Origin: Chrysochromulina parva
Taxonomy: Eukaryota; Haptophyta; Prymnesiales; Chrysochromulinaceae
DNA length: 21,077 nucleotides
Assembly: GCA_002887195.1 (NCBI GenBank)
Contig: PJAB01000764.1
Coordinates: forward strand, 1-21,077
Direction: 5' to 3'
The notes under the pieces were generated by a model. The model was not told the origin of the DNA. It made no database searches and was given only the letters and a program-made list of their open reading frames with translations. Position 1 is the first letter of the stretch, and every line of letters begins with the position of its first letter. The translations under genes and the position numbers were made by a program. Shown here one piece after another: positions 9,272 to 17,709 of the stretch.

Positions 9272-11470
9272 TCAGCTCTCATGGCCCTTGACGACTCGTG
9301 GTACCGCGGCCGGCAGGTAGGGCGGCAGCGCGCGCATGGCACTCGCCGCCGACGCACCGTTGCTCGCCGCGAGCAGCTCATTCTGCGCGACGAGGCTAAG
9401 CAAGTGGGGAATCGAGGTCGACCCCGACGAGCTTCCCATGCTGCTGTAGATGCTCGTCCCCGCCCGGCCGTTGCCTCCGCAGCGCTCGGCGTCGCCGACG
9501 ACGCCCTCGAAGCGGCAGTCCACAACGCGTGTGTTCGCGAGAGCGGCAGCTGCGTCAATGGCCGCATGCACGCCACTCACGCTGGCCGGCTCGGCGACCG
9601 CTGCGTGCGGATTCAAGGGTGCCGGCGCCGGTGCCATCGGCAGCAGCATCCGCGAGGCATGCTGGCGCAGCTCCGACGAGTGCACGACGCGCGGCTCTGC
9701 ACGCGGCAGCTGCGAGCCTCCTAGCAGAAGCGAGGGCGAGCCCCCGACTCCAAATGAGCTGTCCCGAGTGAGATGCAGCGTCGACGAAACTCCAAATGAG
9801 CTGTCTCGAGTGAGATGCAGCGTCGACGAAAGGGCGTCAGGCGCGAGCGCGCCAGGCGCGAGCGCGCCAGGGGGTTGATTCAAGTCCTCGGCGGGCACGC
9901 CGGCGGCGGCGGCAAGGCAGGTGGTCAGGTGTCCGACCAACGAGGGGTCGGTCAAGGAGGTGGCGAGCCCCGAAGGCGACGAGGCCTCAATGACGCCTGC
10001 GCGCCGCAATGCGCGCAGGGCGATCGGCTGTGCAACCAGCCGCTTGTCTTGCGCCTGCCATAGGTATCAGGAATGGGAGAGCGCGCGTGAGCGGGTGGGG
10101 CGATGAGGTTGGCGGCGCATCAAGGCAAGCCGCGCAGGAGGAGGGCGGGGCGATTGTGCTCGGACTATCACGCACCAGAAGCGTTGCGAGCTTGCAACAG
10201 AAGGAGCTCTGACCGGTGAAAGCACCTCCGGGCAGTCCGCCCGCGCCCGTCCACGAAGGACGTTGGCGCGGCAGATCGTAGCCGAGATGCCCACCACCGC
10301 CGTAGCCGCTGTAGCCGCCGCCGTAGCCGCCGCCGTAGCCACCGCCGACCATATCCTGGAGCATGCGCTTGTGGCCGGAGTAGGTCTGGTCGGTGCCTCC
10401 TCCCGAGTCCGACGAGTGGGCGGGCGAGTGCGGCGATGAGGAGCCGCTGTCGCGCGAGCCGCCATAGCCGTGCGGCGGCACGATGGCGGTGTCCTCGTCG
10501 TCCTCGCCACTGCCCGCTGGCTGCCCAGTGAGTGCCATGCAGCCAGAGACGGCGGCCCAGAACAGGGATTGCTCCTCAGAGGTCCTTGGACCATCAGGAG
10601 CGCCGAAGGTGGAGCCCTTGGCGGGGTCGGAGGGATGGACCTCGCCGCGATCTGAGCCGTGCTTGCTCGTCGCTTTGCTCGAGCCCGAGCTCGTCGAACT
10701 GTTGCTCGTCATGCGCACGCACCGCCGCATGGTGCACGACTGCTTGCGCACGCCTGCGACCACACAACGTAGCATGCGCATAAGAAGAGTGAGATTGGCA
10801 GCGGCAATCGTAGGGGGCTGTGGGGGTCAGTGCAGCCATGGCAATCAGCAAAACGACGATCATAGCGCCAGACACCGCCCGCAAGAGAAGGTAGCGCATC
10901 GTGAACAGGCACGCACAGCGTAGGGAGAGCGGTAAAAGGATCACGCTCAGGAGCAGATGGCGAGCGTACCGTGGCCGCCAAACTTGGCCTTATCCATGCA
11001 GTTTATGCAGTCACCTGATAAGGGGAGCGTGAAAATCCGTGGCGGCACCGTCGGAAGGGGCCGTACATTGCAGGCATCAAGCCGCAATCAAGACGGTGGG
11101 ATGGGTGCTGCGCCAGCGCACCGCAATCTGTGGCGACGCAGGCGGTGCACACGCCACACGCAGTCCATCGCTTGCGTTTGGGATCATGTGGCATCAGTAC
11201 GTCGCGAGCTAGCTTCCGCGGGCCAGGGTCCTCTTCAGGCAGCAGGAGGGGTATGGACGTATGGACTGACCGGGATTCCTGCGCCGATGGAGGAAAGGAG
11301 CAAAAGAGTGAGTGCTTGGGGACCAAGGCAGAGGACGATGGGTCGTGCGAGTGGGACTGGGGTCGCAGAAGCCAGCGATTTTGCTGCTGGGGGGGCGCCG
11401 ACGGGCCTCTTGATGGGTAAGAGCGAAAGGCGGGCGACCTTCTTGATGCAATGGCCTGTTCGTCGCTCAT
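9272..11470 (-). CDS. CXXC zinc-finger protein (predicted unmethylated-CpG binder), four exons
   Basis: Minus-strand exons are 11470-11122, 11014-10970 (45 nt), 10753-10176 and 10054-9272; the sum is 1755 nt, 584 residues. The finger appears only after splicing: CGVCTAC and DCG in exon 1, DCINCMDKAKFGGH in exon 2, VRKQSCTMRRC in exon 3. The eight cysteines (105, 108, 111, 116, 119, 122, 138, 143) and the KFGG motif have the same spacing as the CXXC domain of DNMT1, and nearly that of CFP1 and KMT2A, which bind CpG-containing unmethylated DNA and coordinate two zinc ions. The rest is low complexity: Ser-rich, an acidic stretch, a Gly/Tyr-rich GGGYGG segment (about 263-290), and a duplicated 14-residue unit in exon 4. 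No methyltransferase, SET or demethylase domain is seen, so the partner complex is unknown. The ATG at 11470 is the first in frame after a TAA at 11567; an upstream exon is possible. The exon 3/4 junction rests only on frame and splice sites. Confidence 0.8.
9748..9831 (-). repeat. 42-bp in-frame tandem duplication inside the CXXC gene
   Basis: Positions 9748-9789 and 9790-9831 are near identical (one difference seen). The duplication adds a second copy of the 14-residue unit SSTLHLTRDSSFGV. It keeps the frame, which supports this part of exon 4 being translated. It looks recent. Confidence 0.85.
10970..11014 (-). other. 45-nt microexon carrying the centre of the CXXC finger
   Basis: It is flanked by CTTATCAG on its 5' side and GTACGC on its 3' side in the minus orientation. 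The exon begins with two bases that complete a Gly codon and ends with one base of the next Gly codon. It encodes DCINCMDKAKFGGH, i.e. cysteines 5 and 6 of the finger and the KFGG motif. Introns on either side are 107 bp (11121-11015) and 216 bp (10969-10754). Confidence 0.8.
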
Positions 11471-11780
11471 CAGGGACGCCCACTCATATTCCTTTCCGAT
11501 TCCTAACCGATCCTCCAAAAGAAAGATGAAGAATGGTTCAAGAGCGGTGCTTCCGACAGATGATATTTAGCCCGTGACGGTGATCATTGGTCTCAAGTTC
11601 AACTTCAAGTTCATGTTCACTTTTCGATACTCTATCATACTCTGAGGGACGCAGGCTAGCACCCTGTGCGAGTGTGCGTGTCTCCAATCTCCTCCTGGTC
11701 TCCTTCCCGCTCGTGCTCTTTCCGTGTTGTGTCTCGATCATGATGTTCTCCGTTTATCCGTCGACTCTCACCGTGCTTGT

Positions 11781-11798
11781 AGCCTACATATGTAGGCT
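11781..11798. repeat. Perfect 18-bp palindrome followed by a T-run
   Basis: AGCCTACATATGTAGGCT reads the same on both strands. It is followed 3 bp later by CTTTTTTCC, and the half-site ATGTAGG recurs at about 11817-11823. It could be a dimeric protein-binding site or the end of a small RNA polymerase III transcript; neither is shown. Confidence 0.55.
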
Positions 11799-12110
11799 TC
11801 CTTTTTTCCTTTACAATGTAGGTTGTCTGTACTTGTTATTATGCAGTAATTTGAACGGGATTTGAACTGGAACATGGTCTCAACAAGGGGGTCTCAAGGT
11901 CCGTCGTGTCTACCAATACCACGTGCCACTCGCAGCACGTAAAACGCGAACACGCGCGTACATGTACCCGAGTTGCCCCGCGTATAAACCGCGTGGCAAG
12001 CTGGCAACGTCCACCCTCAACGACAAAGACCAGCGACATATTTCAATGGGATCAGACCGAATGCCACAAAAACCCAGCATGTCCAAAACACCTGCCCAAG
12101 GTATGTTCAA

Positions 12111-12134
12111 AACCACTCATCGAGACGAGTGGTT
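12111..12134 (+). repeat. 8-bp stem hairpin upstream of NSA2
   Basis: AACCACTC (12111-12118), an 8-nt loop, then GAGTGGTT (12127-12134). It lies about 190 bp before the NSA2 start and may be in its promoter or leader. Confidence 0.45.
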
Positions 12135-12325
12135 ACACAAACTTAGGGGACGTCGGAGCGCCTCGAGGAACTCCACGAGGCCGTCCGTCGGTGCGGAGAT
12201 TGCAGCGCGGAGTCGTGCTGCTTGGCCCTGCTTCGTCTCCACGCTGAGCGGCCGCCGTTCCGCAGCCTTCGACATTGCTGGCCGTCCCCGGCGTCCGTGT
12301 CTCTGCCGTTTCCTCACAAGCAACC

Positions 12326-13111
12326 ATGGCGCAGGGCGACTACATCGAGCTCTTCCGCAAGCGGCAGGGCCGCCGGTTTGATCACGAGGAGCGCACGCGC
12401 AAAAAGGAGGCGCGTGGCAACCACCTGAACTCGGCGATCGCAAAGAAGGTGCGCGGCCTCAAAGCGAAGCAGTTCAACAAGAAGCGCTACGCCGAGAAGG
12501 CGGTCATGAAGAAAAAGATCAAGATGCATGGCGAGCGGCTCAACAAGCACCAGGTCGCCGAGCAGCGCGACGACAGCGAGGCGGTGCCCGCGTACCTGCT
12601 CGACCGCGAGGGCATGTCGCACGCCAAAGTGCTATCCAACTCGATCAAGCAGAAGCGCAAGGAGAAGGCCGGCAAGTGGAACGTGCCGATTCCCAAAGTG
12701 AAGCCCATGGGCGAAGACGAGGTCTTCAAGATCGTCAAGTCGGGCAAGCGGCAGAAGAAGCAGTGGAAGCGGCAAGTGAACAAGGTGACCTTTGTGGGCG
12801 AGTCGTTCACGCGCAAGCCGCCCAAACTAGAGCGCTTCATTCGCCCCGCCGCGCTGCGATTCAAGAAGGCCCACGTGACGCACCCGGAGCTCAAAGCCAC
12901 ATTCAACCTCGATTTGATCGGCATCAAGAAGAACCCACAGTCGCCACTGTACACGTCACTCGGTGTGATCACCAAAGGCACCATCATCGAGGTTAACTGC
13001 TCTGACCTCGGCCTCGTCACACCCAGCGGCAAGGTCGTCTGGGGCAAGTACGCGCAGGTGACCAACCATCCTGAGAACGACGGCTGCATAAACGCGGTGC
13101 TACTCGTCTGA
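12326..13111 (+). CDS. NSA2: Ribosome biogenesis protein NSA2 (60S subunit assembly)
   Basis: A 261-residue protein, the usual length (yeast and human are about 260). NSA2 is a nucleolar factor bound to late pre-60S particles and needed for 27S pre-rRNA processing. The sequence is strongly conserved from end to end: [12 protein letters not shown] at the start, [11 protein letters not shown] in the middle, [44 protein letters not shown], and the very C-terminal [20 protein letters not shown], which belongs to the eS8/NSA2 domain. It is intronless. The ATG at 12326 (CAACCATGG, strong context) matches the family start MxQxxYIEL; the reading frame continues 17 codons upstream but without homology. 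It is one of the most certain calls in the window. Confidence 0.97.
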   Translation: MAQGDYIELFRKRQGRRFDHEERTRKKEARGNHLNSAIAKKVRGLKAKQFNKKRYAEKAVMKKKIKMHGERLNKHQVAEQRDDSEAVPAYLLDREGMSHAKVLSNSIKQKRKEKAGKWNVPIPKVKPMGEDEVFKIVKSGKRQKKQWKRQVNKVTFVGESFTRKPPKLERFIRPAALRFKKAHVTHPELKATFNLDLIGIKKNPQSPLYTSLGVITKGTIIEVNCSDLGLVTPSGKVVWGKYAQVTNHPENDGCINAVLLV

Positions 13112-13582
13112 GGCGGGCCGCGCGCGAGACCGTGTGCATTTCTTAGGCCTTAGGAGGACGACGTAGCCGTGGTGGGATGGGCGCACGACACGGAGTGGAC
13201 CCTGGCGCGTGCGGTTCGGCGCATACGCCAGCAGGTGATCCGCTGTTGTCATGTGGTTTTGTATGCATACGTCTGGTGCATGCGGGGCGCATGATGTTTC
13301 TCTTTGTTTGGTGTGAGTACTTTATACGTCGGCATGTTGGTTGCTTCCAGAATACTTCCAGAAAGATGAAAGTAATACCACAAGGAAGTAGTGGGAAGTA
13401 GGAAGACGCGCAAGACGCGCCTAACACGCTATAGCATTCTACATGATTGCACACAAAAGCCTGTAGCCTCTGATTTTTTCGCGGATCGGTGGGTCGGGCC
13501 TTCGCTTCTGGCGGGACCCGAATCTCTCACAAGTTCCGTCTTTCGGCGAACTTCCGGCGGAACATAAAGCGAAACGGCGAAC
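13112..13582 (+). other. Intergenic region between NSA2 and the PAP/fibrillin gene
   Basis: A 471-bp stretch with no supported gene. It contains a CTTCCAGAA/TACTTCCAGAA near-repeat and GGAAGTAG/GGGAAGTAGG repeats (about 13347-13403), and short complementary GTTCCG/CGGAAC words at about 13530-13563 just before the next start. It should hold the NSA2 3' UTR and the promoter of the next gene. Confidence 0.4.
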
Positions 13583-14257
13583 ATGTTGACGCCTTCGCCT
13601 TTTGCGGCGACGCTTGCGCGACACTCGGTCGTCGCCGCCGCGTGCCTCGCATTCAACTGCAACATCGGCGCTGTTCACGCCGCCACTGCCATCACCAGCG
13701 ACGCACCGGCTCGGCTGTTAGCGCTCTGTGAAGGCCGACGGCCGTCGCAGTGGACAGCGGCAGAGAGGCCTGCGCTTGACACTCTTGTGGACGAGGTTGC
13801 AAATCTACACGCGCCAGTGGACGCCAACGTTCTTCGAGGCAAGTGGCGCCTTGCCTACATACAGCCCGGTATCGCCGGTGCTATTGTGGATCGACGCATC
13901 CCCTTCCCGGAACTCCCTTTCAACGAGAATTATCAGATCTTTGGCGAATCCACGGTAACAAACGTTGGCCAACTACTTGGTTCCGCACTTGAGGTGCGCG
14001 TGAGTGGCAGCCTCTCTGAGGACGATCCGGCTGATTTGATAGCACCGAAGCGCTTCCGAGCCCAAATCACCCAGGGTGGCCTGTGCTTTGGCGGTGGCGA
14101 TGCGTGCCTATCCCTGCCAGTCTTTGATAGCCGAACCTTTGAGTTTGGGCTGCGTACTACTGGCATCTTTGATGCCGTCTATCTTGATAGCCGGGTAAGA
14201 ATCGGACAGAGTCTGAATGGTGGTGGTGCAAGAAGTGTGCAGGTTCGGGTCGAATGA
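13583..14257 (+). CDS. PAP/fibrillin family protein (plastid lipid-associated)
   Basis: A 224-residue intronless protein. Fibrillins are lipocalin-like proteins of plastoglobules, thylakoids and stroma that bind lipids and support plastoquinone and carotenoid metabolism. The domain starts with NVLRGKWRLAY (82-92, the G-x-W lipocalin-like start), continues with ESTVTNVGQLLGSALEVRVSG, and ends with FDAVYLDSRVRIGQSLNGG, matching the family C-terminal Y-LD-xx-RI-x-R-G-x-x-G pattern. The first 36 residues have a hydrophobic core (VVAAACLAF) then AVHAATA, like a secretory signal plus a plastid or lumen cleavage region in algae with secondary plastids. Exact location is inference. The ATG at 13583 follows an A/C-rich leader and gives this presequence. 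Confidence 0.75.
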   Translation: MLTPSPFAATLARHSVVAAACLAFNCNIGAVHAATAITSDAPARLLALCEGRRPSQWTAAERPALDTLVDEVANLHAPVDANVLRGKWRLAYIQPGIAGAIVDRRIPFPELPFNENYQIFGESTVTNVGQLLGSALEVRVSGSLSEDDPADLIAPKRFRAQITQGGLCFGGGDACLSLPVFDSRTFEFGLRTTGIFDAVYLDSRVRIGQSLNGGGARSVQVRVE

Positions 14258-14534
14258 GGATCGTCTGCGCGCGCCCATGTGCATCGCGGCCGCACGACAC
14301 GACACACGACAGTGACGACACACGCGCGGCCTCGACGTGGTCCGCCGCGTCGTGGGATCGCATATACCATAGTCGCGCGTAAGTCGCGCGCATGGGTTTT
14401 ATGGTTATGGGTCGCCGCGGGCTGCTTAACCGTACTCGGAGTCGATTCTGAATAGTACGACAGACGGTTCGAGGTACTGTAAACACCCACTCTCACCCTC
14501 TGAGATTCATGCCGAGATGTCGCTCTGATGTCGG
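14258..14534. other. Convergent intergenic region
   Basis: It separates the 3' ends of the PAP/fibrillin gene and the minus-strand unknown gene (277 bp). It contains a near repeat AGTCGCGCGT (14371-14380) and AGTCGCGCGC (14382-14391). Nothing else was recognised. Confidence 0.4.
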
Positions 14535-15104
14535 TCATGATGTAGGCAGCGGCGATGCAAGGAATCTCTCAAAGTCTTCATCGTCTGCCCGGCGTTCATC
14601 AGAGGCGCTACGGATCACCGGATTTGGTGGGAGGAGCTGTGCTTTGACGGCCTCGCAGTGCTTGAAGAAGCAATACCACCATGCGACATCAGTGCAAATG
14701 GCTGGCACGAGGCGCCGGCGCATCTCATCAAGGTCAGGCGCCTCTTGAAGTGCGGAATGTCCAACCGGCAGCATGACTGGCAGCATGACGTCAGCAAAGC
14801 CTGCAGGAACACCTTCGAGGTTCCTGCAGGTTGAAGGTTGAAGTAGCTGCGAAAGAAACTGCTCGTTGCTCATCCCTGCTATTGCGCGGCAGCGGCGCTC
14901 GCACTCAGCCTCGAGGATCGAGTGCCTCTCGGAGAGGAAGCGCCACGGTGGCTGGCACGCCTCAATATCGGCCAGCGCTTGGGCACGCTGGCAGTTGAGT
15001 TTAGCGCGCTCGAGCAGGCTTAGGGGCCGCGTCTCCACCGCACACTGCACATCGATGCATCCGAGGGAGACGCTATCCAAAGTGTGGGTCAGGGCGGCGT
15101 ACAT
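14535..15104 (-). CDS. Hypothetical protein, 189 residues
   Basis: No family was recognised. The product is mostly helical in character, with several Cys (for example in LNCQRAQALADIEACQPPW and ECERRCRAIAG) and Trp/Tyr/Phe in VAWWYCFFKHCEAV near the C-terminus, and an acidic tail DERRADDEDFERF. A 12-bp repeat in the gene duplicates VMLP (VMLPVMLP). No signal peptide or membrane helix is clear. The ATG at 15104 has G at -3; the same frame is open further upstream to 15218 without another ATG, so an upstream exon is possible. A coding call is supported by frame length and composition only. Confidence 0.45.
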   Translation of the reverse strand: MYAALTHTLDSVSLGCIDVQCAVETRPLSLLERAKLNCQRAQALADIEACQPPWRFLSERHSILEAECERRCRAIAGMSNEQFLSQLLQPSTCRNLEGVPAGFADVMLPVMLPVGHSALQEAPDLDEMRRRLVPAICTDVAWWYCFFKHCEAVKAQLLPPNPVIRSASDERRADDEDFERFLASPLPTS

Positions 15105-15194
15105 CCCACACTGCGTCGCAGTACGGGAACGCGCGGCACACACACGCTTCCTCTTCTGGAGAGTGCTCGAGTTCTCACCTTTTCCCCTCTCTCG

Positions 15195-15297
15195 CGAAGC
15201 TACCGGTACGGTAGTCAAGTCAAGTCAAGTCAAGTCCAGGCTTCCGTATGGTTGTCTGTTGTTTATGTATAGACTTGATTTGACTTGACGAAGCTAC
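15195..15297 (-). mobile_element. Small repeat-flanked element with inverted GTCAA repeats (MITE- or introner-like)
   Basis: A 9-bp direct repeat CGAAGCTAC stands at 15195-15203 and 15289-15297. Between them lie four GTCAA units (about 15213-15235) and their inverted counterpart GACTTGATTTGACTTGA (15271-15287), able to form a long imperfect stem around a roughly 35-nt loop. On the minus strand the direct repeat reads GTAGCTTCG, so excision from its first GT to the AG of the second copy would remove a 98-bp GT-AG unit and restore one copy. The element lies upstream of the minus-strand unknown gene, possibly in its leader. It has no coding capacity. Confidence 0.5.
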
Positions 15298-16001
15298 AAT
15301 TACTACAGTCGACGTGTCGGTGCGTGTGAAAGCGTTAAGCGTAGTCCTGTCACACCTGTGTTCCCGGCTCCCCCTTACGTTACTAGTTTCGCGGAGGCTT
15401 GGTCGTCTCGGATGGCGGGCGGGACGGTGACTGTGGGGACAAGCACTCTGCACTAGATCTTGAATTCCACCAACAGCAACGAACAGCGCCGTATCGGACG
15501 CACAGACGTTGACTCAGATATCAGCGTGACTGCCATAGAGTGCTCACGGCACACGACAGTTCAGTACAAACGACCCGCCGATTGCGACGCAGCGAAGACG
15601 CAGCCGACGAGCGGGCTGGCGAGGAGGCCTGCGGCGCACACGCAGCCGGCGGGGCGTCGTCTTAGTAGGCGCGGCGCCAGCGCGTCGACTTCCTCGCTCC
15701 GCGCGTCGCTCGGACGCCTCCGGCAGATGCACGGCAGGGCTGCCCGCGCTCGTGGGGCCGTGCGTGGGGCGCTGGCGCGCCGCGCTGGCGCGCTAAGGCC
15801 GTGGCCTTGAGGGGCAACTTGATGGCGCCCGAGCGATTGGTTCGCCGCGCTGGCGCGCCAAACCGCCTGCGTCGCTCAAAGTAGGAGGCACGTACATGTA
15901 ACGTACATGGCGCGCATGGCGGCAATGGCGACCCCATGCCCTCGCCGGAAGTAAAGGTGCAAAAGTGCCACGACGACGCGTGGAAACCCCTCGCAAAAAT
16001 C
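15298..16001. other. Intergenic region between the unknown gene and the RWD gene
   Basis: No supported gene in about 700 bp. A repeated GC-rich word CGCGCTGGCGCGC occurs about 15768-15793 (overlapping twice) and again at 15846-15858. ACGTACATG occurs twice at 15891-15910. The right end should contain the 3' UTR of the RWD gene. The open frames here begin without ATG or are composition-driven (Arg/Ala-rich). Confidence 0.4.
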
Positions 16002-16364
16002 TCATCGGCGCTGCTTGCCCTTCTTGTTGCCCTTCCCCTGCCCAGCACCGCCAGCGCCTCCCGGCCGCTTGGCCGACGAGCTCCCACAGCTCACGCAGCA
16101 GTCCCAATTGCGGCAGCCCTCGCAGTGGTACCCACCCCGGGTGTACTCAAAGTCCGCGCCGCAGACGTCGCACGTACCGACACCCTCGCCAAGTTTTCTG
16201 TAGTCAGCTGGCTTGGCGTTCACCGGAGTCAAGCTGTGCCCACGTGGGCAGGCCCGTTGGGTGGGGGGCGGAAGGGGTGCCCCCTTCTTCTGCTGCTTCT
16301 GGCGACTGCTGCCGCCGCCACCACCACCTTGCGACGCCTTTGGAGCCCTCGTCTCCTGCTCAAA

Positions 16365-16430
<66 letters not shown>

Positions 16431-17126
16431 GTCGTCGAGAAAGTCCTCGTCGTCGGAATCCTCGACCACCTGACGCCGCTGCTGCTTGCTCATACTGCGC
16501 CAGACCGCTATGATGGCCTCCCGCTGGCTTGCGCTGCCGGATGGCAGCCTCTCCGCCTCACGCAGCCGCTTCAGTTGCTCCTTGTCGTCTTCGAGCACTT
16601 CCTTCATCACGTCGATCAGCTCCTCGTCGATGTCCTCGTCATCGAGCTCCAGGTCGTCCTCCGACACCTCGGCGTCGGCCATCATCGCGCTTACGTCAGC
16701 ATCAACCTCCAGAGTGGGCAAAGCGCCCAGCGTATTCGCCTCGAGCCACTGGCGCACGGCGTCGACGACGTCGTACACGACCGCCTCGCCAGGCCGGTTG
16801 CCAATGGCGGCCATGATCAACGCCTCGATTCCCGCCGCCTGCTCTGGCGGTGGCACAAAGAAGCCGGCCGCCGGCACGACCCGGTGCTCGAAGTGGTGCG
16901 CAAATTGCGCGAGGCTTGAGCACACTATGGCCACTTTCGCGTCTGCAGGGTAGTTTGGCGGCATGGTCACCTCGAGGGCGAGGCACCCGACCTCTTCGTT
17001 GCTGTCCACTTCGGGCGACACGCACAGCACAAGGTGTCCGTTCATCTCTTCGTCAAGCCAGCAATCGGGGCCCAGTATAGCGCTCAAGGCGGCTATCTCG
17101 TCAGTCGCGTCGTCACTGAGCTCCAT
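16002..17126 (-). CDS. RWD-domain protein with poly-Asp tract and C-terminal zinc-binding module
   Basis: A 374-residue intronless protein. The N-terminal about 125 residues look like an RWD domain (DEIAALSAILG start, LEVTMPPNYPADAKV with the conserved Y-P, then a C-terminal amphipathic helix). RWD domains mediate protein contacts in GCN2, GIR2/RWDD1, RNF14-type ligases and others. An acidic middle (about 150-185) and a D4-N-D19 run (231-254) follow. The C-terminus has CPRGH (293-297), CDVC (319-322), YHCEGC (333-338) and CCVSC (343-347), an ordered Cys/His set resembling ZZ or C1-like fingers, then a basic Lys/Gly/Arg tail. It is not a RING as far as I can see. The ATG at 17126 has A at -3 and G at +4. 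It is divergent from the eEF2-kinase gene; a link to translation control is speculative. Confidence 0.75.
16365..16436 (-). repeat. GAC trinucleotide repeat encoding poly-aspartate
   Basis: On the plus strand it is 19 GTC units, one GTT, then 4 GTC units. Translated on the minus strand it gives D4-N-D19. The units are almost pure in codon, which points to replication slippage and likely length polymorphism between strains. Confidence 0.95.
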
Positions 17127-17709
17127 CCTGGTCTGCACAGTTTGCGGCGGGAGTCGGCCACGGATTCGGGGTCGTTCGCGGAAGTGCCTGTGTGAACGTT
17201 AACACGACAGACGCGACAACGTGTTGTGGAGGAAATCAAGTGTGAGAATGAAAAGTCACGACCTCGACGCGCTCAAAACCGGCAAAGGAAACGTGGAAAA
17301 CCCTTCCTACTACGGTACGGTACCCGGTATGTATGTAAACGGCGTCCTCGTGGTGTCGAACAGGGCACTAACAGAGCACTAACAGAGCACGAAAATGTCG
17401 CAGACAACATCTGCTCAGCTGTCGGGCACAGCATCTTGCACAAGTAGAACCGTACGGAGGGAACCCAGCCCATCAAGGGACCCCCAGCCGGGTCACGATA
17501 ACGTCTGACCGGTACAGGACCGACGAACAAATAAATGCCTCATCGTGGAGCGCCTCCAAGGCATACGGACGCGCGTTGGTTACCGGTATGTACCGGTATG
17601 CACCCCGCTTGTGGGGAAACGCACTCGGGAGGATGAAAGGAGTGCGGAATGGCGCCACCATAGCTAATCCTTAGTCGCCATTGCCTGTCCCATCATAGCT
17701 GCTAGACAG
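17127..17709. promoter_or_regulatory. Divergent intergenic region between RWD gene and eEF2-kinase gene
   Basis: A 583-bp space between two divergent starts. It contains a 10-bp perfect tandem TACCGGTATG (17581-17600), related CGGTA-rich words at about 17312-17334, and an 11-bp tandem GCACTAACAGA (17365-17375, 17376-17386, plus a partial third). These are candidate promoter elements for one or both genes. No coding sequence is supported here. Confidence 0.45.

Larger units (their letters stand above)
11471..12325. promoter_or_regulatory. Divergent intergenic region between the CXXC gene and NSA2
   Basis: This 855-bp space between two divergent start codons should hold both promoters. The middle (about 11585-11860) is unusually T-rich for this window and gives open frames rich in Leu/Phe/Ser that do not look like a protein. 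A TATAAA lies at about 11983, inside CGCGTATAAACCGCG, some 340 bp upstream of the NSA2 start. A palindrome and a hairpin are listed separately. No gene is supported. Confidence 0.45.

Noticed and set aside
9987..10781. A 264-codon minus-strand ORF beginning MRMLRC as a stand-alone gene
   Set aside because: Its first codons lie inside the intron before exon 3; the KQSCTMRRC part completes the CXXC finger of the spliced gene, and its C-terminal end is intronic.
10709..10899. Minus-strand hydrophobic frame (MRYLLLRAVSGAMIVVLLIAM) resembling a signal peptide
   Set aside because: It falls within the 216-bp intron 2 of the CXXC gene and does not join any domain; probably chance.
10957..11529. A 190-codon plus-strand ORF with an ATG start
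   Set aside because: It lies antisense to exons 1-2 of the CXXC gene, has no recognisable domain and an Arg/Gly/Ser-biased composition; the minus strand carries the conserved finger.
11587..11865. 92-codon plus-strand frame rich in Leu/Phe/Ser that looks like membrane helices
   Set aside because: The hydrophobicity follows from the T-rich composition; no homology, and it overlaps the palindrome and T-run.
15460..15810. 116-codon plus-strand ORF
   Set aside because: It begins with TTG, not ATG, is Arg/Ala-biased from GC content and has no domain.
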